From: Acidobacteriaceae bacterium
GTDB taxonomy: Bacteria > Acidobacteriota > Terriglobia > Terriglobales > Acidobacteriaceae
DNA length: 7,022 bases
Reading direction: 5' to 3'
NCBI GenBank assembly: GCA_003133425.1
Contig: PKXI01000440.1
Span: 1-7,022 of the forward strand
Under the pieces are notes generated by a model that saw nothing but the letters and a program-made list of their open reading frames with translations, did not search any database and was not told the DNA's origin. Made by a program: the position numbers and the translations under genes. Positions 1-6,675 of this stretch are shown piece by piece (within the stretch, counting starts at the first letter, position 1; the number at the start of each line of letters is the position of its first letter).

Positions 1-2
1 CG

Positions 3-836
3 GATCTGGGGACATCGCAGGACTTCGAATACACGAAGCCGGAGGCCGATACAACGCTGATGTTCCTGCATCGCAAGCTTGACGATGGCGAAATCTACTT
101 TGTGGATAACCGCAACGAGCGCCCGGAGAGTGTGAACGCGACGTTCCGGGTGGAGGGCAAGACGCCGGAGCTATGGGATGCTGCGACGGGCGAATCGAAA
201 CCGGTTTCCTATCAGATCGCAGAGGGACGCACCACGATTCCGCTTCATCTGGATCCGTTCGGGACAGCCTTTGTTGTGTTCCGCGCAACCGCGACTGCGA
301 CGTTGCTGCAAATACCGGAGCCGGCGGAAGCTCAGGTGCCGGGATTGGAAGATAAGCTGAATCGGGAGTGGAGCGTGAGCTTCCAGCCAGGCCGAGGCGC
401 GCCGGAAATGGTGGCGTTCGATCGTCTGACTTCCTGGAGCGATAACTCGATTGAAGGCGTGAAGTATTTTTCCGGTACGGCTACTTATTCGAAGACCATA
501 CAGATTCCGGAGAGCGCGCTCGCTCCGGGAGCGCATTTCTGGCTCGATCTTGGCGATGTGAAAGATGTGGCCGAGGCGGCGGTGAACGGCAAGTATCTGG
601 GAATTCTTTGGAAGACGCCGTTCAAGGTGGATCTCACCGGAGTTCTAAAACCGGGTAGCAATCAGCTTGTGGTCCAGGTGACGAATCTCTGGGTGAACCG
701 CCTGATAGGCGATCAACAGTTTTACGCGGTGAAGAAATACACATTCACTGACTTTGCGCCGTACAAGGTTGACTCGCCGCTGCTGCCTTCAGGGCTGCTG
801 GGACCGCTGCGGATCACTTCTTCGGCGCAGCAATAA
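3..836 (+). CDS. C-terminal part of a GH106-like alpha-L-rhamnosidase (5' end outside window)
   Basis: The reading frame is open from the left edge, so this is the last 277 residues of a longer protein; the ATG at 60 is internal. Fragment residues ~20-95 form a beta-rich domain (IYFVDNRNE, ELWDAATGE, LDPFGTAFVVFR) of the kind that follows the catalytic barrel in large GH106 and GH2-related enzymes. Residues ~115-272 form a jelly-roll sugar-binding domain: WSVSFQPGRGAPE, then GVKYFSGTATYSKTI, then LDLGDVKDVAEAAVNGKYLG, LWKTPF and LVVQVTNLWVNRLIGD. This order is typical of GH106 alpha-L-rhamnosidases, which remove terminal rhamnose from plant and microbial glycans and are usually exported; the sugar-binding domain also occurs in GH2 enzymes. 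The catalytic residues are outside the window, so the substrate is inferred from domain style only. The gene ends at TAA and converges on the protease gene 70 bases away. Confidence 0.8.
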   Translation, partial: DLGTSQDFEYTKPEADTTLMFLHRKLDDGEIYFVDNRNERPESVNATFRVEGKTPELWDAATGESKPVSYQIAEGRTTIPLHLDPFGTAFVVFRATATATLLQIPEPAEAQVPGLEDKLNREWSVSFQPGRGAPEMVAFDRLTSWSDNSIEGVKYFSGTATYSKTIQIPESALAPGAHFWLDLGDVKDVAEAAVNGKYLGILWKTPFKVDLTGVLKPGSNQLVVQVTNLWVNRLIGDQQFYAVKKYTFTDFAPYKVDSPLLPSGLLGPLRITSSAQQ

Positions 837-852
837 CCGCACTGCAAAGGAA

Positions 853-896
853 AAGCAACCGGCCGCATTTTCTTCACGAGATGCGGCCGTCTGCTT
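853..896. terminator. Hairpin terminator between convergent genes, best read on the minus strand
   Basis: A perfect 9-bp stem (CGGCCGCAT at 860-868 with ATGCGGCCG at 881-889) encloses a 12-base loop. A second 5-bp stem, AAGCA (853-857) with TGCTT (892-896), stacks outside it across a 2x2 internal loop. Read leftward, the stem is followed by GTTGCTTTTCCTTT, a fair U-rich tail, so it fits an intrinsic terminator for the protease gene ending at 907. Read rightward the T-tract is poor, so termination of the glycosidase mRNA is less certain. Confidence 0.7.
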
Positions 897-906
897 CAGA
901 TAGGTG

Positions 907-3900
907 TTACATCACAGTGAGAGAGATGGTGTTGGTTGCCGTGGTTACGCCTGAAGTGGCGGCCACGGTGATGGTGTAATTGCCTGTGGTGGTGCCGGCT
1001 GTGACGACGTTAGTGCAGGCGGTTGGTTGACTTCCACCGCTGCACGCAATCATCGCACCGGCAAGAGCTACGAAGAGTAGCAGCATACCCAGCATCGCCC
1101 GCCATTTACGCCTTCGCGGGGCGATACCAAAGAGCAACAAGCAAGCAACGACGGCGCCGCCTCGAGCGTACCAGGGGATTCCGCGCGGTGTCTGATTTGC
1201 TGCGGTGCATGACGTCGTCTGGCTCGCGGTGGTGGAGACGGTGAGCGTTGCCGTGCCTGGGGTAGCGGAAACAATGCTGACCGGAGAGGAGCCGCCGAAG
1301 GTCAGTGTGGGCGGGAACTGAGCGCCGGCCGGGCTGGTTGTGATTTGCGCGGTCAACGTCACACTGCCGGTGAATCCATTTGAGGGTGTGATCGTGATGG
1401 TGGAAGCGTTGCCAGTGGTTGCGCCGGGAGAGGAGATGGTGACCGCTGTGCCGGAGACGGTGAAGGATGGCATGGGCACCGCGGTCACGTTGAGAGTGAC
1501 GGTTGCTGAGGCGGTGTTGTAGTCCGTGGTGTCGGTGGGGGTAAAGGTAGTGGAGAGCATCGTGGTTCCGACGGTGGACATCACGGTTCCCAACGTGGGG
1601 TTGTAGATGAATGTGCCGGGGACACTGGCCGTGGCGCTCAATTGTGTGGCGCTGAGCGCAGTTCCGACAGTGACTGCGGCTGGGGTATTCCACGTGATGG
1701 TTGGCGTGGCCTTGGTGACAGTGATGGTGGCCGTTCCGGTTGCGGCGGTGTAGAGGGCTGAACTGGAGGAGTCCGGCGTGTACCTGGCGGAGAGCGTATC
1801 GATGCCAGGAGCGAGCGCACCGGCGGGAACGGCGATGGAGGCGGTACCGACGATGAGGTTGATTGCTCCAGAGGAGTAGCTGCCGCTTGTCAGGGTCACG
1901 GAGCCGGTTGGTATTGGGTTGCCCGCACTAGAAACAGTGGCAGTGACCGTCAATGGCTGCGCTTCGTTAATGCCGGCGGGTGATGGGGCAACGATTATCG
2001 AAGGAGTAACGATGGTGACGCTCACGGTATTCGTTCCCGATGCGCTGTTGTAAATAGATGAACTTGTGGTATCGGGCGTGTAGGCGGCTGTCAAAGTATT
2101 ATTCCCGGGCGGCATCGCACCAGGAGCAACGGCGAGCAAGACGCTACCGTTGTTGAGAATTCCCGTCACGAAGTAACTGCCGATGGTTAGTTTCACGGTT
2201 CCGGCGGGAGTTTGATTGCCGGTGCCACCGCCGACGACAATCCCCACGTTGAGGATTTGCGTCGTCGTGAGGGCTGAGGGAGTGGGTGTCACGGTGACGG
2301 TTGGCGTGATCTTCGGGACCGCGGTCACGGTAACGGAGCTTGCCCCGTAGGCGCTGTTATAGACGGAGGAACTGGCTGCGTCCGGAGCGTAGCTGGCGGT
2401 CAATCCGTCGACGCCAACTGGCAGCGAACCGGCCAAAACATTGATGGTTGCGCTGCCATTGGCAAGGGGCACAGGACCGGAAGAATAGCCGGGGCTGGTT
2501 AGCGTGACTGTGCCAGTGGGGGTTTGATTACCGCTTCCTCCAGCTACGGCAATTGTGACCGTCAGTTGCTGCGCGGTGGTGATGTTGGGCGCGGACAAGG
2601 TCGCTACGACTGCTGGAGTGATTATTGGCACAGCGGTTACGGTGACGGAGCTAGATGCGGATGCGGAGTTGAAAAATCTGGATCCGGACTGGTCGGGTGT
2701 ATAGCTGACCGTCAACGTATCGGTTCCCGCGGCCAGCGTTCCCGCGGGGATGGTGATGGTTGCGCTTCCGGCCACGAGAATGAGTGCTGCGGAGGTATAG
2801 GCGCCTCGGTTGAGCGTCACCGTGCCGGTGGCGTTGGTAATGGCTCCGCCGTTCACGGTAATGGCCACAGTCAAGGGCTGCGCGGTGGTGATGCTGGATG
2901 AGGAGAGGTTCATTGCAATGGCCGGCGTGGTTTTCGGCGTGTTGTAGTTGTTGAGGAATACATTTACGTCGAGTGAGCCGAGGCCGGTGGCTTCGTCGTA
3001 GCCGTTTCCGACCAGGAAGCCGGGCTGGGCGCCGCTGCCGCTCAGCAGGGCAATACTGTTGTTGCACATGCTGGCGGTGTTGATGTCGCAGGTGGCTACA
3101 CCGCTGGTGGCGACCGTCACATCGTGAAAGGCTGCGGGTACGGCCGCCGCCAGAGAGTAAATTTCCGGGTTGAGATTTCCTTGCGGAGCGCCCAGTTTTT
3201 GATCGAGGAGCGCGCTTATGCCGGCCATGTCGGGAGCGGCTGCGGAAGTTCCGTAGAAAGCCCCGAAGGTGTAGCTTCCGCCGGAGACGACACAACTGTA
3301 TCCATTGGCGGCAAGGCAAGTGAAATAGGCATCGTGCCCCGAGGACGAGAACGAAATGTCCGGCGTATAGCGTCCAGCTCGTGCCGTGGGAACGCCGTTT
3401 CCGATTTGCCAACTGGGGGTTGGTATCACGGAACTGACGCCGCCGCCGGACGCGGATACCTTGCTGGCGGTGGACTCGTTCCATGCGCCCTCAGGAATAT
3501 AGCTGAGAACGGATAAAAGGCCGGCGCCGTTGCCGGAAGTCCAGTACTGCGAGGGGTTACTGCCCTCGTTGAATTCCGTTCCACCAACGCAAGTGACGTA
3601 GCTGGAAGAGCAGATGTAATTGGGACTGTTGGGCAGGGGATTGGCGGGCGGTGCTGAACCATGGGTGTCGCACCCGGAGGCACCGGCGTCGCCGGAGGAA
3701 ACGAAAGAGGAGATTCCCTCGGCGGCGGCCTGCTGAAAGAGTGTGTCCCAGAAGGTAACTCCCGCAGTCCCGGCGCTCGATTCGCAGGCTCCGAAGCTGA
3801 TGGTCATTACCTGTGCGGGCACAGGCGTGGATTGGACCAGAAACTGCGCATCGACTTCGATTCCGCCGCTGGCGGCTGTGGCAACGACGAGCAGAAGAGA

Positions 3901-4923
3901 TGCGCCGGGGGCGACAGTGCCCGCGCGCACCACGTCGAGCGTAGCCTCGCCCTGCTCGCTGGTGGAAGTGGTACCGCCTGGCGGGGCAGTGTAGGCCGGA
4001 CCTGGGTCAACACCTCCGAACGCGGTGGGAACGATTTCGGTTGGATTGGGGAAAGTGGAACCGGTCAAAGCGCGGAAGTTACTGAAATCGGCGAAATTGG
4101 TGCGTGAGCGGTCCACAATACCGATCGTCATTCCGGCGCCTGTGAGGCTGGCAGGAAGATCGTAGATGGTGGCGAAATCGGCCGGCGCGAGATAGTGGTT
4201 TCCACTATTGGCGGTTTCCAGAGGCGAGACGGACTGCATGCCCCGGGCCTGATAGAGGGGATGCTCGTCTATGGTGTAGAGGCCGTGAATGGTCTTGATG
4301 GCGGGGGCGATGGCGGCTGGGATCATGGGGTCGGAGTTAACCGAAAGGCGTTGGGCGCCGCGAATGTTGTAGTACTGCATCTCAGTTTGAAAGGCGCGGC
4401 CGACGACCTCGGCGGTGCCGCCGAAACCGACGAAGATTCGGCTGGGCGAGACCCAGTTGACATGGAGGCCCTGAGACTGGAGCCAGCCGGTGATGGCGGC
4501 AATGTCCTGGTCGGAGAGGCCGAATCGCTGCCCGACCTCGGCGGGGGTGAGCCAGTGATGGTAATTGGGCGAGGCGGGATTCTGCTGGTCGGCGAGAAAC
4601 TGCTGGAAGGCAGCTTCCTGCTGGGGCGAGCGGGACAAGACGAGGGTGAGTTGGTCGAGAGGCAGATCAGGGGGTACTGAACCAATATTGTTGGCGGGGC
4701 TGGCCCAGAAGGGATGGTGATTGGGCAATGCCTGAGCGCTGGAGGTGTCGACCGGCTGGGTGATGCGGTTGTGGCCCTGGGCAGAGAGATCGGGCACGGC
4801 AAAGACGGCGGCCGCGAGCAGGACCGATGAAATGAGAAGGATGGTCCGGTGGAAAGCGATGGCGGAACGCGATTTTAAGGAGGAGGCGAAAAGACGCGTA
4901 GAACTGCAAATTGGCGATCGCAT
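907..4923 (-). CDS. Exported sedolisin (S53, pro-kumamolisin type) protease with Ig-like repeats and membrane hairpin
   Basis: This is a 1338-residue serine-carboxyl protease precursor; the family cleaves proteins, usually at acid pH. Residues 1-48 are a signal peptide and ~62-215 a pro-kumamolisin activation domain. The catalytic domain is ~240-655, with Glu326 and Asp330 (GEATLD), oxyanion Asp412 (SSGDAG) and nucleophile Ser560 (GTSAAAP). Calcium-site residues are probably Asp601 (FHDV) and Asp652 (GLGSLD). The Asp412-Ser560 spacing is about 30 residues longer than in sedolisin, so a surface insertion is likely, but all catalytic residues are present. Four Ig-like repeats (~664-1070), a related domain (~1071-1150) and a last beta domain (~1151-1338) with a membrane hairpin follow. 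The protein is thus probably presented outside the membrane rather than freely secreted. No strong Shine-Dalgarno precedes ATG 4923 (only AGAAAG), but this start gives a complete signal peptide and no better in-frame start is visible. It is divergent from the propeller gene. Confidence 0.93.
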   Translation of the reverse strand: MRSPICSSTRLFASSLKSRSAIAFHRTILLISSVLLAAAVFAVPDLSAQGHNRITQPVDTSSAQALPNHHPFWASPANNIGSVPPDLPLDQLTLVLSRSPQQEAAFQQFLADQQNPASPNYHHWLTPAEVGQRFGLSDQDIAAITGWLQSQGLHVNWVSPSRIFVGFGGTAEVVGRAFQTEMQYYNIRGAQRLSVNSDPMIPAAIAPAIKTIHGLYTIDEHPLYQARGMQSVSPLETANSGNHYLAPADFATIYDLPASLTGAGMTIGIVDRSRTNFADFSNFRALTGSTFPNPTEIVPTAFGGVDPGPAYTAPPGGTTSTSEQGEATLDVVRAGTVAPGASLLLVVATAASGGIEVDAQFLVQSTPVPAQVMTISFGACESSAGTAGVTFWDTLFQQAAAEGISSFVSSGDAGASGCDTHGSAPPANPLPNSPNYICSSSYVTCVGGTEFNEGSNPSQYWTSGNGAGLLSVLSYIPEGAWNESTASKVSASGGGVSSVIPTPSWQIGNGVPTARAGRYTPDISFSSSGHDAYFTCLAANGYSCVVSGGSYTFGAFYGTSAAAPDMAGISALLDQKLGAPQGNLNPEIYSLAAAVPAAFHDVTVATSGVATCDINTASMCNNSIALLSGSGAQPGFLVGNGYDEATGLGSLDVNVFLNNYNTPKTTPAIAMNLSSSSITTAQPLTVAITVNGGAITNATGTVTLNRGAYTSAALILVAGSATITIPAGTLAAGTDTLTVSYTPDQSGSRFFNSASASSSVTVTAVPIITPAVVATLSAPNITTAQQLTVTIAVAGGSGNQTPTGTVTLTSPGYSSGPVPLANGSATINVLAGSLPVGVDGLTASYAPDAASSSVYNSAYGASSVTVTAVPKITPTVTVTPTPSALTTTQILNVGIVVGGGTGNQTPAGTVKLTIGSYFVTGILNNGSVLLAVAPGAMPPGNNTLTAAYTPDTTSSSIYNSASGTNTVSVTIVTPSIIVAPSPAGINEAQPLTVTATVSSAGNPIPTGSVTLTSGSYSSGAINLIVGTASIAVPAGALAPGIDTLSARYTPDSSSSALYTAATGTATITVTKATPTITWNTPAAVTVGTALSATQLSATASVPGTFIYNPTLGTVMSTVGTTMLSTTFTPTDTTDYNTASATVTLNVTAVPMPSFTVSGTAVTISSPGATTGNASTITITPSNGFTGSVTLTAQITTSPAGAQFPPTLTFGGSSPVSIVSATPGTATLTVSTTASQTTSCTAANQTPRGIPWYARGGAVVACLLLFGIAPRRRKWRAMLGMLLLFVALAGAMIACSGGSQPTACTNVVTAGTTTGNYTITVAATSGVTTATNTISLTVM
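1039..1164 (-). other. C-terminal transmembrane hairpin with basic loop and lipobox-like cysteine
   Basis: Protein residues ~1254-1295 hold a short hydrophobic segment ([14 protein letters not shown]), a strongly basic turn PRRRKWR, and a second segment ([18 protein letters not shown]). By the positive-inside rule the loop faces the cytoplasm and both flanks face outward. The second segment ends in IAC-SGGS (Cys1294), which resembles the end of a lipoprotein signal, though Met at -3 is not canonical. About 43 more residues, a beta-rich [12 protein letters not shown] segment, lie beyond it, so the hairpin interrupts a beta domain rather than closing the chain. Confidence 0.75.
1714..2934 (-). 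repeat. Four tandem ~100-residue Ig-like repeats in the sedolisin
   Basis: Residues 664-766, 767-870, 871-970 and 971-1070 repeat one pattern: TP.I near the start, then a TTAQ.LTV-like strand, TGTVTL, G.Y.S, an AG.L..G strand, and a closing Y(T/A)PD..SS..YNSA...VTV. The Y of the YTPD-type motif lies at residues 741, 845, 948 and 1048, a period of 100-104. The fold matches bacterial Ig-like (Big_3-type) domains, which act as stalks or adhesion modules. Repeats 2 and 3 share GNQTP(T/A)GTV and look the most recently related. A fifth, more diverged unit (1071-1150, [14 protein letters not shown]) follows. Confidence 0.85.
4780..4923 (-). other. Signal peptide of the sedolisin
   Basis: The first ~26 residues are long and basic (several Arg and Lys). 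A hydrophobic core follows at residues 27-43 ([17 protein letters not shown]), then an Ala-X-Ala-like end, PDLSA, with likely cleavage after Ala48. This fits Sec export. The n-region is longer than usual, so translation could begin a little downstream, but no competing start with a ribosome site is seen. Confidence 0.8.
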
Positions 4924-4955
4924 GGTTCAGCTTTCTGCGTTCTAGATGTTCTATT

Positions 4956-4998
4956 TTGAATTACCGAGTATTCTCTGCTCTTTACCGGGCTAATTCAA
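4956..4998. promoter_or_regulatory. Inverted repeat in the divergent promoter region
   Basis: TTGAATTA at 4956-4963 is repeated exactly in inverted orientation, TAATTCAA, at 4991-4998, with a 27-base gap. It lies between the leftward protease and the rightward leader/propeller genes. Each arm contains TTGAAT, a passable -35 hexamer pointing inward toward its own gene. The matching -10 boxes are weak, for example TATTCT at 4969-4974. It may be a two-site operator or paired overlapping promoters. Confidence 0.4.
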
Positions 4999-5002
4999 TA
5001 GC

Positions 5003-5032
5003 GGGAATGGGTTGGGGAAGGGTGCGGGGAGG
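5003..5032 (+). promoter_or_regulatory. G-quadruplex motif in the leader of the propeller gene
   Basis: Five guanine runs lie close together on the coding strand: GGG 5003-5005, GGG 5009-5011, GGGG 5014-5017, GGG 5020-5022 and GGGG 5026-5029, with loops of 3, 2, 2 and 3 bases. This meets the standard four-run G-quadruplex pattern with one run to spare. The last run is part of the Shine-Dalgarno-like GGGGAGG ahead of the leader ORF at 5038, so folding and ribosome binding would compete. Whether it folds in DNA or RNA is not known. Confidence 0.6.
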
Positions 5033-5037
5033 AAAAA

Positions 5038-5094
5038 ATGGCTTGCAAATCGCAAGGGGAATTGGGCAGAATCGCAGAACGACGTTCCCCATGA
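5038..5094 (+). CDS. Possible 18-residue leader peptide upstream of the propeller gene
   Basis: ATG 5038 is preceded by GGGGAGG (5026-5032) at a 5-base spacing, as good a ribosome site as any in the window. The product would be [18 protein letters not shown]. Its TGA stop (5092-5094) overlaps ATG 5091 in an ATGA arrangement, and that ATG is in frame with the propeller gene starting at 5142. The early codons contain a small hairpin (CTTGC 5042-5046 with GCAAG 5052-5056). A second stem pairs GGGGAA (5056-5061) with TTCCCC (5085-5090) just ahead of ATG 5091. No family is recognised; a role in translation control is inferred from geometry, and it may be fortuitous. Confidence 0.35.
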   Translation: MACKSQGELGRIAERRSP

Positions 5095-5128
5095 CCGGGC
5101 TGCCGAGCCTGAGACGCCGGACAAAAAC

Positions 5129-5135
5129 AAGGAGG
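5129..5135 (+). promoter_or_regulatory. Ribosome binding site that fixes the propeller start
   Basis: AAGGAGG lies 6 bases before ATG 5142. It decides against the in-frame upstream ATGs at 4911, which is inside the protease coding region, and 5091, which has no ribosome site of its own. Confidence 0.85.
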
Positions 5136-5141
5136 CAGGTA

Positions 5142-6257
5142 ATGAGCAAGGTGCGAGTGTTGGTGGGCACGCGGAAGGGCGCGTTCATTCTGAATGCGGA
5201 TGGCACGCGGAAGAATTGGGAAGTGAGCGGGCCTTTCTTTGCGGGCTGGGAAATCTATCACCTGAAGGGGTCGACGGTGGACCCGAACCGGTTGTATGCC
5301 TCGCAGTCGAGCAGTTGGTCAGGACAGGTGGTGCAGCGCTCGGACGATGGCGGGAAGACGTGGAACGCGGTGGGGAACAAGTTTGCGTACGCGGGCGTGC
5401 CGGGGACGCACCAGTGGTACGACGGGACGCCGCATCCGTGGGAGTTCAAGCGGGTGTGGCACCTTGAACCTTCGCTGACCGACGCGAATACGGTGTACGC
5501 GGGAATTGAGGACGCGGCGCTTTTCAAATCGTCGGACGGCGGTGCGACGTGGGAGGAACTGAAGGGGTTGCGTGAGCATGGTTCCGGCCCGCGCTGGCAG
5601 CCTGGAGCGGGGGGATTGTGCTTGCATACTGTGATCCTGGATCCGAGCAATGCGGATCGGATGTACATCGCCATCTCCGCTGCTGGAGCGTTCAGAACCG
5701 ATGATGCGGGCAAGACGTGGAAGCCGATTAACAAGGGGCTGGTGTCGAAGTACATTCCCGATCCGACCGCGGAGGTGGGGCACTGCGTTCATCATATTGC
5801 GATGCACACGTCGCGGCCGCAGGTGCTGTTTATGCAGAAGCACTGGGACGTGATGCGGAGCGACGATGCGGGCGAGAACTGGCATGAGGTGAGCGGGAAT
5901 CTGCCAACGGATTTCGGGTTTGTAATTGACGTGCATGCGCATGAGCCGGAGACGGTGTTCGTGGTGCCGATCAAGAGCGACTCGGAGCATTATGTTCCGG
6001 ACGGGAAGCTGCGCGTGTTTCGCAGCAAGACCGGCGGCAATGAGTGGGAGGCGCTTGAGAAGGGGCTGCCGCAGAAGGACTGCTACGTGAATGTGCTTCG
6101 CGATGCGATGGCGGTGGACTCGCTGGATGAGTGCGGAGTTTACTTTGGGACCAGCGGCGGGCAGGTGTACGGGTCAGCGGATGCGGGCGATAGCTGGACG
6201 CCGATTGTGAGGGATCTGCCGGCGGTGCTATCGGTCGAGGTGCAGACGCTCAAATGA
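5142..6257 (+). CDS. Cytoplasmic Asp-box (BNR/sialidase-like) beta-propeller protein
   Basis: This 371-residue protein has no signal peptide or membrane segment. Asp-box motifs (S.D.G.TW) recur through it: SDDGGKTW at 67-74, SSDGGATW 130-137, TDDAGKTW 186-193, SDDAGENW 240-247, degenerate SKTGGNEW 295-302 and SADAGDSW 345-352. NADGTRKNW near the start may be a further degenerate blade, so a six- or seven-bladed propeller is expected. Databases usually label such proteins exo-alpha-sialidase or BNR/VPS10-like, but the arginine triad of true sialidases cannot be shown here, so I do not assign sialidase activity. Clusters [10 protein letters not shown] (213-222) and DVHAHE (263-268), with Cys160 and Cys215, could line a functional or metal-binding pocket. 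A MoaD/ThiS-like gene follows on the same strand after 418 bases; my recollection is that the two families are neighbours in other bacteria, which suggests joint function. No clear terminator follows the stop. Confidence 0.88.
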   Translation: MSKVRVLVGTRKGAFILNADGTRKNWEVSGPFFAGWEIYHLKGSTVDPNRLYASQSSSWSGQVVQRSDDGGKTWNAVGNKFAYAGVPGTHQWYDGTPHPWEFKRVWHLEPSLTDANTVYAGIEDAALFKSSDGGATWEELKGLREHGSGPRWQPGAGGLCLHTVILDPSNADRMYIAISAAGAFRTDDAGKTWKPINKGLVSKYIPDPTAEVGHCVHHIAMHTSRPQVLFMQKHWDVMRSDDAGENWHEVSGNLPTDFGFVIDVHAHEPETVFVVPIKSDSEHYVPDGKLRVFRSKTGGNEWEALEKGLPQKDCYVNVLRDAMAVDSLDECGVYFGTSGGQVYGSADAGDSWTPIVRDLPAVLSVEVQTLK

Positions 6258-6331
6258 GTAGAGCAGCCATGAAGGAAAACGCCTGAGCTCAACCAAGACA
6301 CGCACAGTTTTTCACGAGCTGGGCGGGCCTT

Positions 6332-6430
6332 AAATGGTCGCTTGGATGGTTACAGGTAAGCGCTAAAGGTTTGCTTAAAAGGTTGCGAACCTGGCGCAAA
6401 TGTTCGCCTATATGGTTGCGCTTTTTTGAG
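6332..6430 (+). repeat. Three degenerate 33-bp direct repeats
   Basis: Units at 6332-6364, 6365-6397 and 6398-6430 align without gaps. In the first 23 columns 14 positions are identical in all three units; pairwise matches are 15, 17 and 18 of 23. The last 10 columns are not conserved. Each unit holds two related ~12-bp words of the type AAATGGTTGCTT, so the words start at 6332, 6344, 6365, 6377, 6398 and 6410, with alternating 12 and 21 base spacing. Those spacings are close to one and two turns of the helix, which would place binding sites on nearly the same face. Confidence 0.7.
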
Positions 6431-6435
6431 CACTT

Positions 6436-6481
6436 AACCTTTGCAGCAACCTAAATCTGCGTTTTGGCTGCTGGAAAGGTT
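6436..6481. repeat. Long hairpin, 16-bp arms
   Basis: AACCTTTGCAGCAACC (6436-6451) pairs with GGCTGCTGGAAAGGTT (6466-6481) at 14 of 16 positions (one G-G and one A-C mismatch) around a 14-base loop. The outer arm carries AAAGGTT, the same word as the direct repeats just upstream, so the hairpin looks like inverted copies of that motif. No T-tract follows on either strand, so it is not a standard terminator. Confidence 0.7.
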
Positions 6482-6547
6482 CGGAAAGAAGACAAAGGGT
6501 TGTAGAAAGCTTCTCGAAAACTGACCAAAAGCGTGGTTATTGCAGGC

Positions 6548-6586
6548 AAATTGGCCCTAATTGGGCCTAAAAAGGCCGAATTTCGG
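6548..6586. repeat. Overlapping, mutually exclusive stems
   Basis: GGCCC (6553-6557) pairs with GGGCC (6563-6567). GGCCT (6564-6568) pairs with AGGCC (6573-6577). The two stems share 6564-6567 and cannot coexist. A third option pairs AAATT-GGCC (6548-6556) with GGCC-G-AATTT (6574-6583) with one bulge, and CCGAATTTCGG (6576-6586) is a near-perfect palindrome. This geometry resembles an RNA switch or a protein-binding palindrome cluster, but no poly-T tail is present. Confidence 0.55.
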
Positions 6587-6623
6587 TCCGGGTGGTCAGG
6601 ATTTGACGTGAGATTTTCCGGTT

Positions 6624-6650
6624 AGTCCCGACTATGGGGGTCGGGTTACT
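6624..6650 (+). promoter_or_regulatory. Hairpin just ahead of the sulfur-carrier ribosome site
   Basis: CCCGAC (6627-6632) pairs with GTCGGG (6640-6645) around a 7-base loop, and AGT (6624-6626) pairs with ACT (6648-6650) across a 2-base bulge. The in-frame ATG at 6634 falls in the loop and has no Shine-Dalgarno, which argues against it as the start. Confidence 0.5.
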
Positions 6651-6664
6651 TTCCGGGGCTTTGC

Positions 6665-6670
6665 AGGAGG
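6665..6670 (+). promoter_or_regulatory. Ribosome binding site selecting the TTG start
   Basis: AGGAGG ends 5 bases before TTG 6676, an ideal distance. It supports TTG 6676 over ATG 6634 as the start of the sulfur-carrier gene. Confidence 0.8.
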
Positions 6671-6675
6671 CTGAC

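Larger units (their letters stand above)
6258..6675 (+). other. 418-base structured, apparently non-coding gap between propeller and sulfur-carrier genes
   Basis: I find no convincing gene on either strand; short ATG frames, for example from 6334, stop within about ten codons. From about 6330 to 6600 the sequence is more AT-rich than its flanks and full of GGTT/GGTTGC words. It contains the 33-bp repeats, a long hairpin, a nested palindrome cluster and a hairpin just ahead of the TTG start of the next gene. No T-run follows any stem, so no intrinsic terminator is assigned and the two flanking genes could share a transcript. It may be a long 5' leader, a regulatory array, a small RNA gene or a decayed inserted repeat. 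Confidence 0.6.

Noticed and set aside
2651..3484. 277-codon open frame on the minus strand inside the protease gene
   Set aside because: It is a shifted frame of a clearly coding region; the Arg/His-rich, low-complexity product is typical of a shadow frame.
4195..4680. 161-codon plus-strand frame antisense to the protease prodomain
   Set aside because: Gly/Glu/Asp-rich product with no recognisable domain, no ribosome site, and it lies opposite a well-supported coding region.
4911..5141. Propeller gene starting at ATG 4911, 77 codons earlier
   Set aside because: That ATG lies within the opposite-strand protease coding region, has no ribosome site, and the added residues are not family-like. 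AAGGAGG at 5129 fixes the start at 5142.
5319..5990. 223-codon minus-strand frame opposite the propeller gene
   Set aside because: Arg/His-rich product mirrors the coding strand's codon bias; the propeller frame has clear Asp-box motifs.
5142..6257. Naming the propeller a true exo-alpha-sialidase
   Set aside because: Asp-boxes are shared by many propellers. The arginine triad and catalytic Tyr/Glu cannot be shown from the sequence, and the protein has no export signal.
6286..6320. Possible terminator after the propeller gene (AGCTC with GAGCT)
   Set aside because: Only a 5-bp stem with a 25-base loop and no T-tract after it.
6332..6430. Repeat-spacer look of a CRISPR array
   Set aside because: Only three degenerate units, 10-base spacers far too short, and no cas genes nearby.
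6366..6437. Short frame through the 33-bp repeats with an 11-residue peptide period
   Set aside because: Interrupted by stops in the first unit, no start with a ribosome site, and too short to support a gene.
6634..6675. ATG 6634 as start of the sulfur carrier
   Set aside because: No Shine-Dalgarno, located in a hairpin loop, and its 14 extra residues add nothing to the fold. TTG 6676 has AGGAGG at ideal spacing.
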